Source: JAFHCF01 sp048497495 (GTDB taxonomy: Bacteria > Pseudomonadota > Alphaproteobacteria > Rhizobiales > Ancalomicrobiaceae). From it: a DNA stretch of 15,837 nt. Location: positions 1 through 15,837 of the forward strand of contig JAFHCF010000069.1 in assembly GCA_048497495.1 (NCBI GenBank), written 5' to 3'. The notes under the pieces were generated by a model that saw nothing but the letters and a program-made list of their open reading frames with translations, was not told the origin of the DNA and made no database searches. Both the position numbers and the translations under genes were made by a program. Within the stretch, counting starts at the first letter, position 1. Every line of letters begins with the position of its first letter. This document shows positions 7,830 through 14,353 of this stretch, in pieces.

Positions 7830-7838
7830 TGGTTCGAT

Positions 7839-7865
7839 CGAGACGGATGGTTCCCATCCGTCTCG
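7839..7865 (+). terminator. 12-bp perfect hairpin after the desaturase gene
   Basis: CGAGACGGATGG (7839-7850) and CCATCCGTCTCG (7854-7865) form a perfect stem with a 3-base TTC loop, ten bases after the desaturase stop codon. No T-run follows, so it is a terminator-like hairpin of uncertain mechanism, or a 3'-end stabiliser. Confidence 0.6.
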
Positions 7866-7927
7866 TGAATCGGAACCACTATCCTATCGACCCACCGACT
7901 CGTCGACCACCAGACGGGAAACCGTCG

Positions 7928-8100
7928 CGCTCCGATCACCTCGGAGCGTCGACCGCCGCCGAAGGTCCGCGAATTCGCGCGACCGCGAACACGAGCGATT
8001 CACCCTTCACGGTGAAACCCGGCGCCGATCCGCCGTCGTTCAGTCTTCGTCATCGTTCCGCTGCGAGGATCGACCTCCGAATGAGACTGCGGAGGTCGAC
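7928..8100 (+). promoter_or_regulatory. Structured leader with a ribosome-binding-site hairpin and a competing strand
   Basis: TCGACCTCCG (8070-8079) is perfectly complementary to CGGAGGTCGA (8090-8099), with a 10-base loop. The right arm is the ribosome-binding site of the gene starting at 8101, so the stem would block translation. Upstream, CGGAGCGTCGA (7942-7952) can pair with the same 8070-8079 strand over ten base pairs with one bulged C, which would free the ribosome-binding site. That upstream strand is itself part of a perfect 8-bp hairpin (7928-7935 with 7941-7948). A 12-base palindrome (7968-7979) and a 6-bp hairpin (7999-8004 with 8011-8016) lie between. The layout resembles a leader with mutually exclusive folds, but I match it to no known riboswitch class. 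Confidence 0.45.
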
Positions 8101-8364
8101 ATGACCCGGAATTTCCCCGCGATCGTCCTGGCGATCACCCTCGCCCTGGCGAGCGGCCCGGCCGAGGCCGGCATCACCGCCGTGTTCGGCGGGCTGAAGG
8201 GCCCGGCGACATCGAGCCCGACGTCCGCGCCCGCCGCCCCGGCGATCCGCGCCGACGAAGCGTCGAGCCCGATCGCCCTCCTCGTCGTCGCTCCGCCGTT
8301 CGACCTCGACGGCCTCGACATCCGAACCCTCGCCGCCACGGCGCCAGCGTTACCGTTCCATTAA
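8101..8364 (+). CDS. Small secreted protein of unknown function
   Basis: The 87-residue protein opens with a clear signal peptide: basic MTRN, a hydrophobic core (IVLAITLALAS) and an AEA cleavage site near residue 23. The mature part is about 64 residues, rich in Ala, Pro and Ser, with a hydrophobic IALLVVAPPFDLDGLDIRTL stretch and no cysteine. It is probably periplasmic or released. The ribosome-binding site GGAGG ends 6 bases before the ATG, which fixes the start, but it lies within a stable hairpin stem, so translation may be controlled. Its stop codon is inside a TTAACC element upstream of the next gene. I do not recognise a family. Confidence 0.6.
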   Translation: MTRNFPAIVLAITLALASGPAEAGITAVFGGLKGPATSSPTSAPAAPAIRADEASSPIALLVVAPPFDLDGLDIRTLAATAPALPFH

Positions 8365-8426
8365 CCGCCTCTTCAGAGGTTCGCCGTCACTGTGGGCCGA
8401 CGATTCGGATCGAAGGAGTTGAAATC

Positions 8427-8732
8427 GTGTCGATCATGGCCAGTGTTTCGCTCCTCGTCGGCATCGTTCTCGGGCTGCGCTTCAACGTGCGCCTGCTGCT
8501 CCTCGCCTGCGTCCTGGTGATCGGCGCCGGCCTCGCCGCCACGCTCTTCGGTTCCGTGAGCCTCGCCGACGCCGCGCTCTTCGCGATCGCCACCACCGTC
8601 GCCCTGCAGGTCGGCTATTTCGTCTCGATGGTGATCGGCGCCATGCAGTTGGTCGACACGCCCGAGGAATCCCCGTCCCGACCCTGCGCCGGCAACGCCG
8701 CGCGCCGGGGCGCCGAGCCCCGACGCATGTGA
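8427..8732 (+). CDS. Small membrane protein with a QVGYF motif, GTG start
   Basis: A GTG at 8427 is preferred to the ATG at 8436 because GGAG (8415-8418) lies 8 bases from the GTG but 17 from the ATG. The protein has 101 residues: hydrophobic segments at about 4-17, 22-42 and 48-72, then a polar, Arg-rich tail of about 25 residues likely in the cytoplasm. The last span contains ALQVGYFVSMVIGAMQ. From memory this resembles the QVGYF-containing span of small SyrA/ExoX-type exopolysaccharide regulators of rhizobia, but the similarity is short and I treat it as a hint only. It is 62 bases downstream of the small secreted protein and 58 bases before the nuclease-like gene, so the three could be co-transcribed. 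Confidence 0.6.
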   Translation: MSIMASVSLLVGIVLGLRFNVRLLLLACVLVIGAGLAATLFGSVSLADAALFAIATTVALQVGYFVSMVIGAMQLVDTPEESPSRPCAGNAARRGAEPRRM

Positions 8733-8790
8733 TGCGCCCGGCCGGTGGTGCGCGCCCCGCGCCGCCCGGGTCCCCACGGGAGGCCGGCCG

Positions 8791-9417
8791 ATGAACCAGC
8801 ACCCCCACCGCGACGCCGCCGCCACACCGCCTCGCCGCGCCGGCCCGGTCGCCGTGGTCCTCGCCCTGTCGCTTCTGTCGGCCGCGCCCGTCGGCGCCGA
8901 GGACCCACGCCCCGACGCCCGCCGGAGGCCGCCGATGTGGACCACCGAACCGGTCCGCGTCGATCGCTCCAAGGAGACCCGCGAGCGGCTCGAGCCGTCA
9001 CACGGTCCCCCGCGCGCGCCGGCGATCGTCATCGAGGGCGACGGCCGCCTGCGCGAGGGAACGGTGATCGTGGCGGGGACGCGACGCCTGCGCCTTCACG
9101 GCCTCGGCGCGATCGATCCCGCGCGAATCTGCGTCGACGACGGCGGGCGTCGCTGGGCCTGCGGCATCCGGGCGCGCGCGGCCCTTTCCGCCGCGGTCGC
9201 CGGCCGCCTCCTACTCTGCCGACCGGTCGGCCCGCAGACCGGCCCCGACCCGGTGGTCGACTGCCTGATGCGCGGCGCCTCGCTCTCCCTGACGCTGGTC
9301 GAAGACGGTTGGGCCGAACTCGACGAGGCCGGCGCCGCCGATCCGGTCCTCGCGGAAGCCTCGGCGCGAGCCGCGCGCGAACATCGCGGCGTCTGGGCGC
9401 GGCAGGCGCCGCCCTGA
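8791..9417 (+). CDS. Exported nuclease-fold (SNase-like) protein, active site degenerate
   Basis: The 208-residue protein has a signal peptide or anchor at about 18-36 (VAVVLALSLLSAAPVGA), a Pro/Arg-rich linker to about residue 78, and a C-terminal domain at about 79-205 that reads like the Staphylococcal nuclease family. Matching elements are VIVAGTRRLRLHGLGAIDP, C114 and WACG (C124) followed by a helix, LLLCRPVG, and SLTLVEDGWAELD. The catalytic arrangement R-D-E of true thermonucleases (R35, D40, E43 in the Staphylococcus enzyme) is not kept: after R101 and D109 there is no Glu, so nuclease activity is doubtful. Four cysteines (114, 124, 143, 158) may form disulfides in the periplasm. GGGAGG just upstream supports the ATG at 8791. 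It is convergent with the histidine kinase gene, 63 bases away. Confidence 0.75.
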   Translation: MNQHPHRDAAATPPRRAGPVAVVLALSLLSAAPVGAEDPRPDARRRPPMWTTEPVRVDRSKETRERLEPSHGPPRAPAIVIEGDGRLREGTVIVAGTRRLRLHGLGAIDPARICVDDGGRRWACGIRARAALSAAVAGRLLLCRPVGPQTGPDPVVDCLMRGASLSLTLVEDGWAELDEAGAADPVLAEASARAAREHRGVWARQAPP

Positions 9418-9434
9418 TCCGGCGCACCCTAATG

Positions 9435-9474
9435 TCGGCGCTCACCGCGCCGGACGGGGCCGTGTTCGGTGAGC
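9435..9474. terminator. Inverted repeats between convergent genes
   Basis: The short gap between the nuclease-like gene and the kinase gene contains CGGCGC (9436-9441) pairing with GCGCCG (9447-9452). It also has an alternative longer-range pair, GCTCACC (9440-9446) with GGTGAGC (9468-9474). Either could act as a terminator for one or both genes. No T-run is present. Confidence 0.4.
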
Positions 9475-9480
9475 CGAATA

Positions 9481-10956
9481 TCAGCCGTGGCGCCCGCCGG
9501 CCTCGACCTTCGACGCCGGCAACTCGACGCGCGCGATCAGCCCGTGGGGCACCGCCGCCGAGAGGACCAGCCGACCGCCGTGCCCGTCGATCACCGCCTT
9601 GACGATGGCGAGGCCCAGACCGAAGCCGCGATGGTCGTCCATGTTGCGCGCCGCGTCGCCGCGCACGAAGGGGCGCAGCATCGCCTCGTGATCCGCCTCC
9701 GGGATGCCCGGCCCGTCGTCCTCGACCTCGATCACCACGCCGCCCGCCGCGTCCTCGCTCAGGCGGACGATGCAGCGTCTGCCGTATTTCAGGGCGTTGT
9801 CGACGAGATTGGACAGCGCCCGCCCCATCGCCATCGGCCGCACCCGCCGCACCATGTGGTCGGGTCCCTGGTATTCGATCTGGCGGTCCAGATCGACCCA
9901 GGGATCGCAGATGGTCTGGATCATCGCCGAGAGATCGACGAGGCCGAGCGGCTCGGCATGCCGGCCTTCGGAGAGATAGGTCAGCGCGCCCTCGATCATC
10001 TCGGTCATGCCGGCGAGATCGCACAGGATGTCGGCGCGCAGTTTCTCGTCGGTGACGAACTCGCTGCGCAGCCGCAGGCGGGTGATCGGGGTTCGCAGAT
10101 CGTGACCCATCGCCGCCAGCATGCGGGTGCGATCGTCCACCAACGAGCGAATGCGCCGCCGCATCGCCTCGAAGGCCGCCGCGGCGACGCGGATCTCCTC
10201 CGGGCCGCGGCGCGGCAGGGGCTTGGTCTCACCGTCGATGTCGAATTCCCGCGCGGCGGCGGCCAGGGCCCTGAGCGGCCCGACCAGCCCGCGCGCCGCC
10301 CACAGACCGAGCAACAGCGACGCCATGCCGGCGAAGATCATGCTGACGCTCAAGGGGCCGAGGAAGGAGGGCGGCCGTGGTCGCGACGAATCGCGTTCGG
10401 CGACGAACAACCAGTCGCCGTTGGCGAAGCCGAAGGCGGCGTGCGGAGGACGGCGATGATCCGGCGGCCCCAGGAGAGCCCTCAGCATCCCTCCGAGGTC
10501 TCCGAGAACACTCGGACCACCAGGCCCGAATGCGCCCCCACCGGGCGGGCCGATCTCGACGACACGAACGTCGACGCCGACGTCGTCGAAGGGGCGGCCA
10601 GGCCCCCGGGGGAACCCCGGATCTTCGGGAAAACCCGGACCATCGAAACCACCGGGTCCGTCCGGACGGCTCATCGCCGTCGGTTCGTCGCGGGAGAGCT
10701 TCAAGTCGAGCGCGGGGAAGGCACGTTCGGCATCGGCGACCAGTCGGACGCGCGGCGCTCCACCTTCGGTCGCCGCGACGAGCCGCACCAGGGTTCCGAC
10801 ATGGGCGAAGCCACGATTGCGCTCGCCGGCGCGATCTTCCATCAGACGAAAATAGGCGGTGACGAAGATATGGATGAACACGACCGACACTACCACGACA
10901 GTGGCCGATTGAGCGGCGATCCGGCGCGGCAACAGGCGAGCGAACCGATATCTCAT
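9481..10956 (-). CDS. Sensor histidine kinase, EnvZ/RstB type
   Basis: The 491-residue protein has membrane spans at about 15-37 and 199-219 enclosing a periplasmic sensor of about 160 residues. HAMP follows (220-272), then the dimerisation helix with phospho-acceptor H285 in MGHDLRTPITRLRLR, then the ATPase domain: N-box NLVDNALKYG (383-392), DDGPGIP (413-419) and GFGLGLA (444-450). All catalytic motifs are intact. The sensor contains an unusual Pro/Gly/Phe/Asp-rich tract at about 98-150 (PGGFDGPGFPEDPGFPRGPG, GPPGGGAFGPGG), probably disordered. The start ATG overlaps the stop of the response regulator (ATGA), so the two are translationally coupled and form one two-component system. The signal is unknown. 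Confidence 0.92.
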   Translation of the reverse strand: MRYRFARLLPRRIAAQSATVVVVSVVFIHIFVTAYFRLMEDRAGERNRGFAHVGTLVRLVAATEGGAPRVRLVADAERAFPALDLKLSRDEPTAMSRPDGPGGFDGPGFPEDPGFPRGPGRPFDDVGVDVRVVEIGPPGGGAFGPGGPSVLGDLGGMLRALLGPPDHRRPPHAAFGFANGDWLFVAERDSSRPRPPSFLGPLSVSMIFAGMASLLLGLWAARGLVGPLRALAAAAREFDIDGETKPLPRRGPEEIRVAAAAFEAMRRRIRSLVDDRTRMLAAMGHDLRTPITRLRLRSEFVTDEKLRADILCDLAGMTEMIEGALTYLSEGRHAEPLGLVDLSAMIQTICDPWVDLDRQIEYQGPDHMVRRVRPMAMGRALSNLVDNALKYGRRCIVRLSEDAAGGVVIEVEDDGPGIPEADHEAMLRPFVRGDAARNMDDHRGFGLGLAIVKAVIDGHGGRLVLSAAVPHGLIARVELPASKVEAGGRHG

Positions 10957-11672
10957 GTGGTCTCGACTTCCGCCGTGAACATGTAGCCCCCCGACCGCAC
11001 CGTCTTGATGATCTCGGGGTGGTGGGGATCGCGCTCCATCTTACGCCGGATGCGGCTGACGAGAATGTCGATCGAACGTTCGAACGGCCCGGCGGTCCGT
11101 CCCTGGGTCAGATCGAGCAGCCGATCGCGCGACAACACCCGCCCCGGCCGCTCCACCAACACCTGGAGCAGATCGAACTCCGCCCCGGTCAGCGCGATCT
11201 CCGCCCCTTCCGGGCTCTCCAGCCGTCGCGCCAGCACGTCGAGCCGGAAGCCGACGAAGACGTGCAGCCGCGCCACGTTGTCCGCGCTCTGTTCGACCGG
11301 ATCGCCGACCCGGCGCAACACCGCGCGGACGCGGGCGAGCAACTCGCGCGGGTTGAACGGCTTGGCGAGATAGTCGTCGGCGCCCATCTCCAGCCCGATG
11401 ATGCGGTCGAGCGCATCGCCCTTGGCGGTGAGCATGACGATCGGGATCCGCATGTCGCGGCGCAGGCGGCGGCAGATGGCGAGCCCGTCCTCCCCCGGCA
11501 ACATCAGATCGAGCACGATCAGATCGAAGCGGCCGTCGGCGAGCCGGCGGTCCATCTCACGCCCGTCGGCGGCGACCGACACGCGGCAATCGTTGGCCCG
11601 CAGATAGCGGGCGACCAGGGCGCTGATCTCACGATCGTCTTCGACGACGAGGATGTGTGGTGATGCCGACAT
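10953..11672 (-). CDS. OmpR-family response regulator
   Basis: The 239-residue protein has a receiver domain with acidic pocket E11/D12/D13, phospho-acceptor D55 (LIVLDLMLPGEDG), T82 and K104 (LAKPFNP). A winged-helix DNA-binding domain follows (about 135-236) with LTGAEFDLLQVLVERPGRVLSRDRLLDLT and the recognition-helix region RSIDILVSRIRRKM, ending in the wing IKTVRSGGYMF. It is a complete, active-looking transcription factor, and the kinase downstream overlaps its stop by four bases. The ribosome-binding site is weak, but no better start exists. Two direct repeats GATACAAA one helical turn apart lie about 40-60 bases upstream on its own strand, typical of sites bound by a dimer of this family, so autoregulation is likely. 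Confidence 0.92.
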   Translation of the reverse strand: MSASPHILVVEDDREISALVARYLRANDCRVSVAADGREMDRRLADGRFDLIVLDLMLPGEDGLAICRRLRRDMRIPIVMLTAKGDALDRIIGLEMGADDYLAKPFNPRELLARVRAVLRRVGDPVEQSADNVARLHVFVGFRLDVLARRLESPEGAEIALTGAEFDLLQVLVERPGRVLSRDRLLDLTQGRTAGPFERSIDILVSRIRRKMERDPHHPEIIKTVRSGGYMFTAEVETT

Positions 11673-11858
11673 GACTGCTCAATGCCACAACGGAAATGTT
11701 TCGCACGTGGTTTTTTGTATCACTTTGTATCCAGTGAAGGTCTGGAAACACCGAGAAATACACGGTGCCGATCGGTTAACGAACGCTTAACCGGGTGGCC
11801 GTCAGCTCGACCGGGGTGGGATCCACGCGAATGTCCCGCCAACTCGAAAGGACAGAAG
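11673..11858. promoter_or_regulatory. Divergent regulatory region with response-regulator-like repeats and a CtrA box
   Basis: This gap between the response regulator (left) and the 183-residue protein gene (right) is notably AT-rich. On the + strand TTTGTATC occurs at 11714-11721 and again at 11724-11731, an exact 10-base period. On the other strand this reads GATACAAA-gt-GATACAAA and includes TACA-N6-TACA, the spacing of the E. coli RstA box. At 11776-11790, TTAA-N7-TTAA followed by CC matches the alphaproteobacterial CtrA consensus TTAA-N7-TTAAC, and is part of the larger palindrome GGTTAA-N7-TTAACC (11774-11792). AAAGGA at 11847-11852 is the ribosome-binding site of the rightward gene. 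Confidence 0.6.
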
Positions 11859-12410
11859 ATGACGTCCATCACCAGCACCCAGACTCATCCCCCGATGACG
11901 TCGCCGCGTGAACGGCTCCAGAAGGAGCTCGAGTCCGAAATCTCCTCCGGTACCGTCCAGGCCGCCGACGGCACGGCACTCTCGAGCGCCCTCGACGCCA
12001 TCGACCAGGCGATGCGGGCGAGCCGTTCGGCCAGTGCCTCTTCCCAATCGGCCCCGCCCGAGCCCGAGGAGATGAAGGCCAAGATCGACGGCCTGATCGA
12101 CGCTCAGGTCGAGGACGGCAGCCTCACCACCGAACAGGCCGACGCCCTGAAGCAACTCTTCGCCAATGCCGCGCCGCAGGGCGGCCCCGGCGGTCCGGGA
12201 GGCGCCGGCGGTCCGCCGCCGCCGCCGGAAGACGAGGAGGACACCACGTCGGCGACCTCCGACACCGCGGTGAAGACCGACATCGCCGCGCTGCTCGAGG
12301 AATTCCTCAAACAGCTCCAGGAGAAGAAGTCGGAGACCACCGGCTACGGCACCACCGGCAACACGACCTCCACCGACGTGACGGCGCTGGTGCTCGACAC
12401 CGCCGCCTGA
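11859..12410 (+). CDS. Gly/Pro-rich conserved hypothetical protein beside the two-component system
   Basis: The 183-residue protein starts at ATG 11859, six bases after AAAGGA. There is no signal peptide or membrane span. The layout is a Ser/Thr-rich N-terminus, a helical module (about 18-52, containing EISSGTVQAADGTALSSAL), a Ser/Pro linker, a second helical module (about 70-104, containing QVEDGSLTTEQADALKQLF), a GGPGGPGGAGG-PPPPP tract (108-123), an acidic DEED stretch, a third helix (about 138-157) and a Thr/Gly-rich tail. The two modules share the pattern (I/V)xxG(T/S)(V/L)xxxxxxAL, suggesting an internal duplication. I recall similarly built proteins in other alphaproteobacteria but know no function. 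A 13-bp hairpin follows the gene, and its upstream region carries the CtrA box and repeats shared with the regulator. Confidence 0.65.
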   Translation: MTSITSTQTHPPMTSPRERLQKELESEISSGTVQAADGTALSSALDAIDQAMRASRSASASSQSAPPEPEEMKAKIDGLIDAQVEDGSLTTEQADALKQLFANAAPQGGPGGPGGAGGPPPPPEDEEDTTSATSDTAVKTDIAALLEEFLKQLQEKKSETTGYGTTGNTTSTDVTALVLDTAA

Positions 12411-12461
12411 GCCGAGGTCGCGGGCCGGACCGAGAGCCTCCCCTCGGGGGTCCGACATCTC

Positions 12462-12493
12462 CCCCGCCGTCGCCGCCACCGGCGACGGCGGGG
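12462..12493 (+). terminator. 13-bp GC-rich hairpin after the 183-residue protein gene
   Basis: CCCCGCCGTCGCC (12462-12474) and GGCGACGGCGGGG (12481-12493) form a perfect stem around a 6-base loop, 51 bases after the stop codon. This is a strong terminator-like structure, though without a T-run. Beyond it, GTCTAGAC (12551-12558) is a short palindrome containing the rare CTAG and may belong to the promoter of the next gene. Confidence 0.6.
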
Positions 12494-12616
12494 CGCTACC
12501 CGAAGCCTCGCCGGGACGCGCGAAACCGCTGCCCACCCGGCCCGAACATGGTCTAGACTGCGGCTTCGTGCCGCGCTTCGTCGCTCGGCGATCGACCTCT
12601 ACTCCGACGAGCCCCG

Positions 12617-13777
12617 ATGACCGACCCCGCCACCGAGATCCTCGCTCGCCTCATCGCCTTCGACACGACGAGCCGCAATTCCAATCTGCCGCTGATCGAA
12701 TGGGTCGAGGCCCTGCTCGACCGCCACGGCGTCGCCCACGAGCGCATCCTCGATCCGACCGGCACCAAGGCCTGCCTGTGGGCGACCGTCGGCCCGCGCG
12801 ACGTCGCCGGCTACGTCCTCTCCGGCCACACCGACACCGTGCCGGTCGACGACCAGGACTGGGCGACCGATCCCTTCGTCCTCACCGAGGTCGGCTCGCG
12901 CCTCTATGGCCGCGGCACCTCCGACATGAAGGGTTTCGCCGCCGTCTGCCTGTCGCGGCTGCCGCGCATGCTGGAGGCGCCGCTGGCCCGCCCGATCCAC
13001 CTCTGTCTCTCCCACGACGAGGAGGTCGGCTGCATCGGCGTGCGCAACGCGCTGGAGCGCATCGACGAACTCGCGCCGGTCACGCCGCTGGCCGCCTTCG
13101 TCGGCGAACCCACCAACATGGGCGTCGTCGTCGCCCACAAGGCCAAGTGGAGCTACCGCGTCGACGTCCACGGCCGCGCCTGCCACTCCTCGCTCGCCCC
13201 CCAGGGGGTCAACGCCATCGAGGCCGCCGCCGAGGTGATCGCCGAGATCCGCGCCATCGGCCGCCGCTTCGAGAGCGACGGCCCGTTCGACCCGCTCTAC
13301 GACGTGCCCTTCTCGACCTCCCACGTCGGCACCATCCGCGGCGGCACGGCGCTCAACATCGTGCCCGAGCACTGCAGCTTCGAATTCGAGTTCCGCATGC
13401 TCGCCGGCATCGACCACCAGCCCTTCGAGGACGAATTGCGCGCCCATGTGCGCGATCGTATCGAACCCTGGATGAAGGCGCGGGCGCCGTCGACCGGCAT
13501 CACCATCGAGCGGGTCAACGGCTTCCCCGGGTTCGACACCGCCCCGGACTCCGACGTCACCGTGCTCGCCAAGCGTCTCGCCGGCCGCAACGACCACACC
13601 AAGGTCGCCTACGGCACCGAGGCGGGCCTGTTCGTCACCCTCGGCCGCATGCCGACCGTCGTCGTCGGCCCCGGCTCGATCGGCCAGGCCCACATCCCGG
13701 ACGAGTTCATCGAAAAGTCGGAACTGGAGAAGTGCGGCGTCTTCCTCGACCGATTGATCGAGCACTGCCGGATGTGA
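12617..13777 (+). CDS. argE: Acetylornithine deacetylase (ArgE, M20 family)
   Basis: The 386-residue protein matches ArgE in length and motifs. SGHTDTVPVD carries metal ligand H71 and D73; YGRGTSDMKG carries bridging D103; SHDEEVG carries general base E135 and ligand E136. GEPT (163-166) carries a further ligand (E164), and GQAHIPDEF carries H359. The dimerisation lid domain occupies about 175-290. ArgE removes the acetyl group from N-acetylornithine in arginine synthesis with a Zn or Co centre in the cytoplasm. Many alphaproteobacteria instead use the ArgJ transacetylase, so this could be a second route or a related M20 deacylase with another substrate; no other arginine gene is nearby. The ribosome-binding site is weak (GACGAG). 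It appears to be a single-gene unit, convergent with the DUF1566-type gene. Confidence 0.85.
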   Translation: MTDPATEILARLIAFDTTSRNSNLPLIEWVEALLDRHGVAHERILDPTGTKACLWATVGPRDVAGYVLSGHTDTVPVDDQDWATDPFVLTEVGSRLYGRGTSDMKGFAAVCLSRLPRMLEAPLARPIHLCLSHDEEVGCIGVRNALERIDELAPVTPLAAFVGEPTNMGVVVAHKAKWSYRVDVHGRACHSSLAPQGVNAIEAAAEVIAEIRAIGRRFESDGPFDPLYDVPFSTSHVGTIRGGTALNIVPEHCSFEFEFRMLAGIDHQPFEDELRAHVRDRIEPWMKARAPSTGITIERVNGFPGFDTAPDSDVTVLAKRLAGRNDHTKVAYGTEAGLFVTLGRMPTVVVGPGSIGQAHIPDEFIEKSELEKCGVFLDRLIEHCRM

Positions 13778-13783
13778 ATTGCT

Positions 13784-13801
13784 CCGGGGGGACGCCCCCG
13801 G
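13784..13801. terminator. Hairpin between convergent genes
   Basis: CCGGGGG (13784-13790) pairs with CCCCCGG (13795-13801) around a 4-base loop, six bases past the ArgE stop codon and before the end of the convergent gene. It could terminate transcription from both sides. No T-run is present. Confidence 0.5.
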
Positions 13802-13825
13802 TCGGAGACGTCGCGAGCCTGAGCC

Positions 13826-14332
13826 TCAGCGTCCGCTTCGCACCGGCCGCACCCCCAACGAAAAGCTCCGGCTGTGACCGTCGACGATGCCCCCGGCGAG
13901 GTCGACGAAGTACCACAGCCCGCCGAGGCCGGCGTCGGTGGTCGTCCAATAGTCCTCGTCGCCCTCGCCTTCGCCGGGGGTGACGTCGGCGAAGACCGAA
14001 GTGTCGACCATCGGTCGCCCGCATCCCTCGTCGAGCAGTCCCCACATTTCCTCGACGTTCGGCACCCGCCAACCCGGACCGATCTCCGCCGCCGCCGCTT
14101 CCGCCGCATCGAGCCCGAGCCAGGCCCGCCCGCCGACGCAGGTCGTGCCGTCCCACTTCGCCCCCAGGGCGCACCGTCGCCAGGTCAGACCGGTGATCTC
14201 GTCGCGGGCCGTCTCGCCGTCGACGGCGAAGCGCGGGCCGCCGCCGGGCGCCGTTCGGCAGGCCGCGTCGGCCACCGCCGGCAGGAGGAGGATCGCGGCG
14301 GCGATCGCCACCCGCAGAGCATCGCTTTTCAT
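13826..14332 (-). CDS. Secreted DUF1566-type protein
   Basis: The 168-residue protein starts at ATG 14332, with purine-rich AGGTCCGGA before it. An ATG at 14353 would add seven residues and lacks a ribosome-binding site. A signal peptide (ALRVAIAAAILLLPAVADA) ends near residue 24. The mature part has the DUF1566 (Lcl C-terminal-like) pattern: ARDEITGLTWRRCALG, a Trp-containing segment GGRAWLGLDAAEAAAAE, GWRVPNVEEMWGLLDEGC, DYWTTT, and the closing SRSFSLGVRPVRSG. Four cysteines (25, 54, 65, 104) may form disulfides outside the inner membrane. Such domains are common in surface or periplasmic proteins of unknown role. It is separated from the flagellar pair upstream by a long inverted repeat and is probably a separate unit. 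Confidence 0.78.
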   Translation of the reverse strand: MKSDALRVAIAAAILLLPAVADAACRTAPGGGPRFAVDGETARDEITGLTWRRCALGAKWDGTTCVGGRAWLGLDAAEAAAAEIGPGWRVPNVEEMWGLLDEGCGRPMVDTSVFADVTPGEGEGDEDYWTTTDAGLGGLWYFVDLAGGIVDGHSRSFSLGVRPVRSGR

Positions 14333-14353
14333 GTTTCGAAATCCGGACCTCAT

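Noticed and set aside
7968..7979. 12-base palindrome CGCGAATTCGCG as an independent operator
   Set aside because: It is perfect but made of words common in GC-rich DNA and sits inside the structured leader, so it is noted there rather than as a separate site.
9469..10986. 505-residue plus-strand frame opposite the histidine kinase
   Set aside because: The opposite strand encodes a kinase with every catalytic motif intact. The plus-strand translation looks like a codon-phase shadow.
11682..11858. N-terminal extension of the 183-residue protein from an ATG at 11682
   Set aside because: The extension covers the AT-rich regulatory region with the repeats and CtrA box, and has unlike codon use. 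A good ribosome-binding site precedes 11859.
12599..13765. 388-residue minus-strand frame opposite ArgE
   Set aside because: It is rich in Gly, Asp, Val, Glu and His with no recognisable domain, and ArgE on the other strand is unambiguous.
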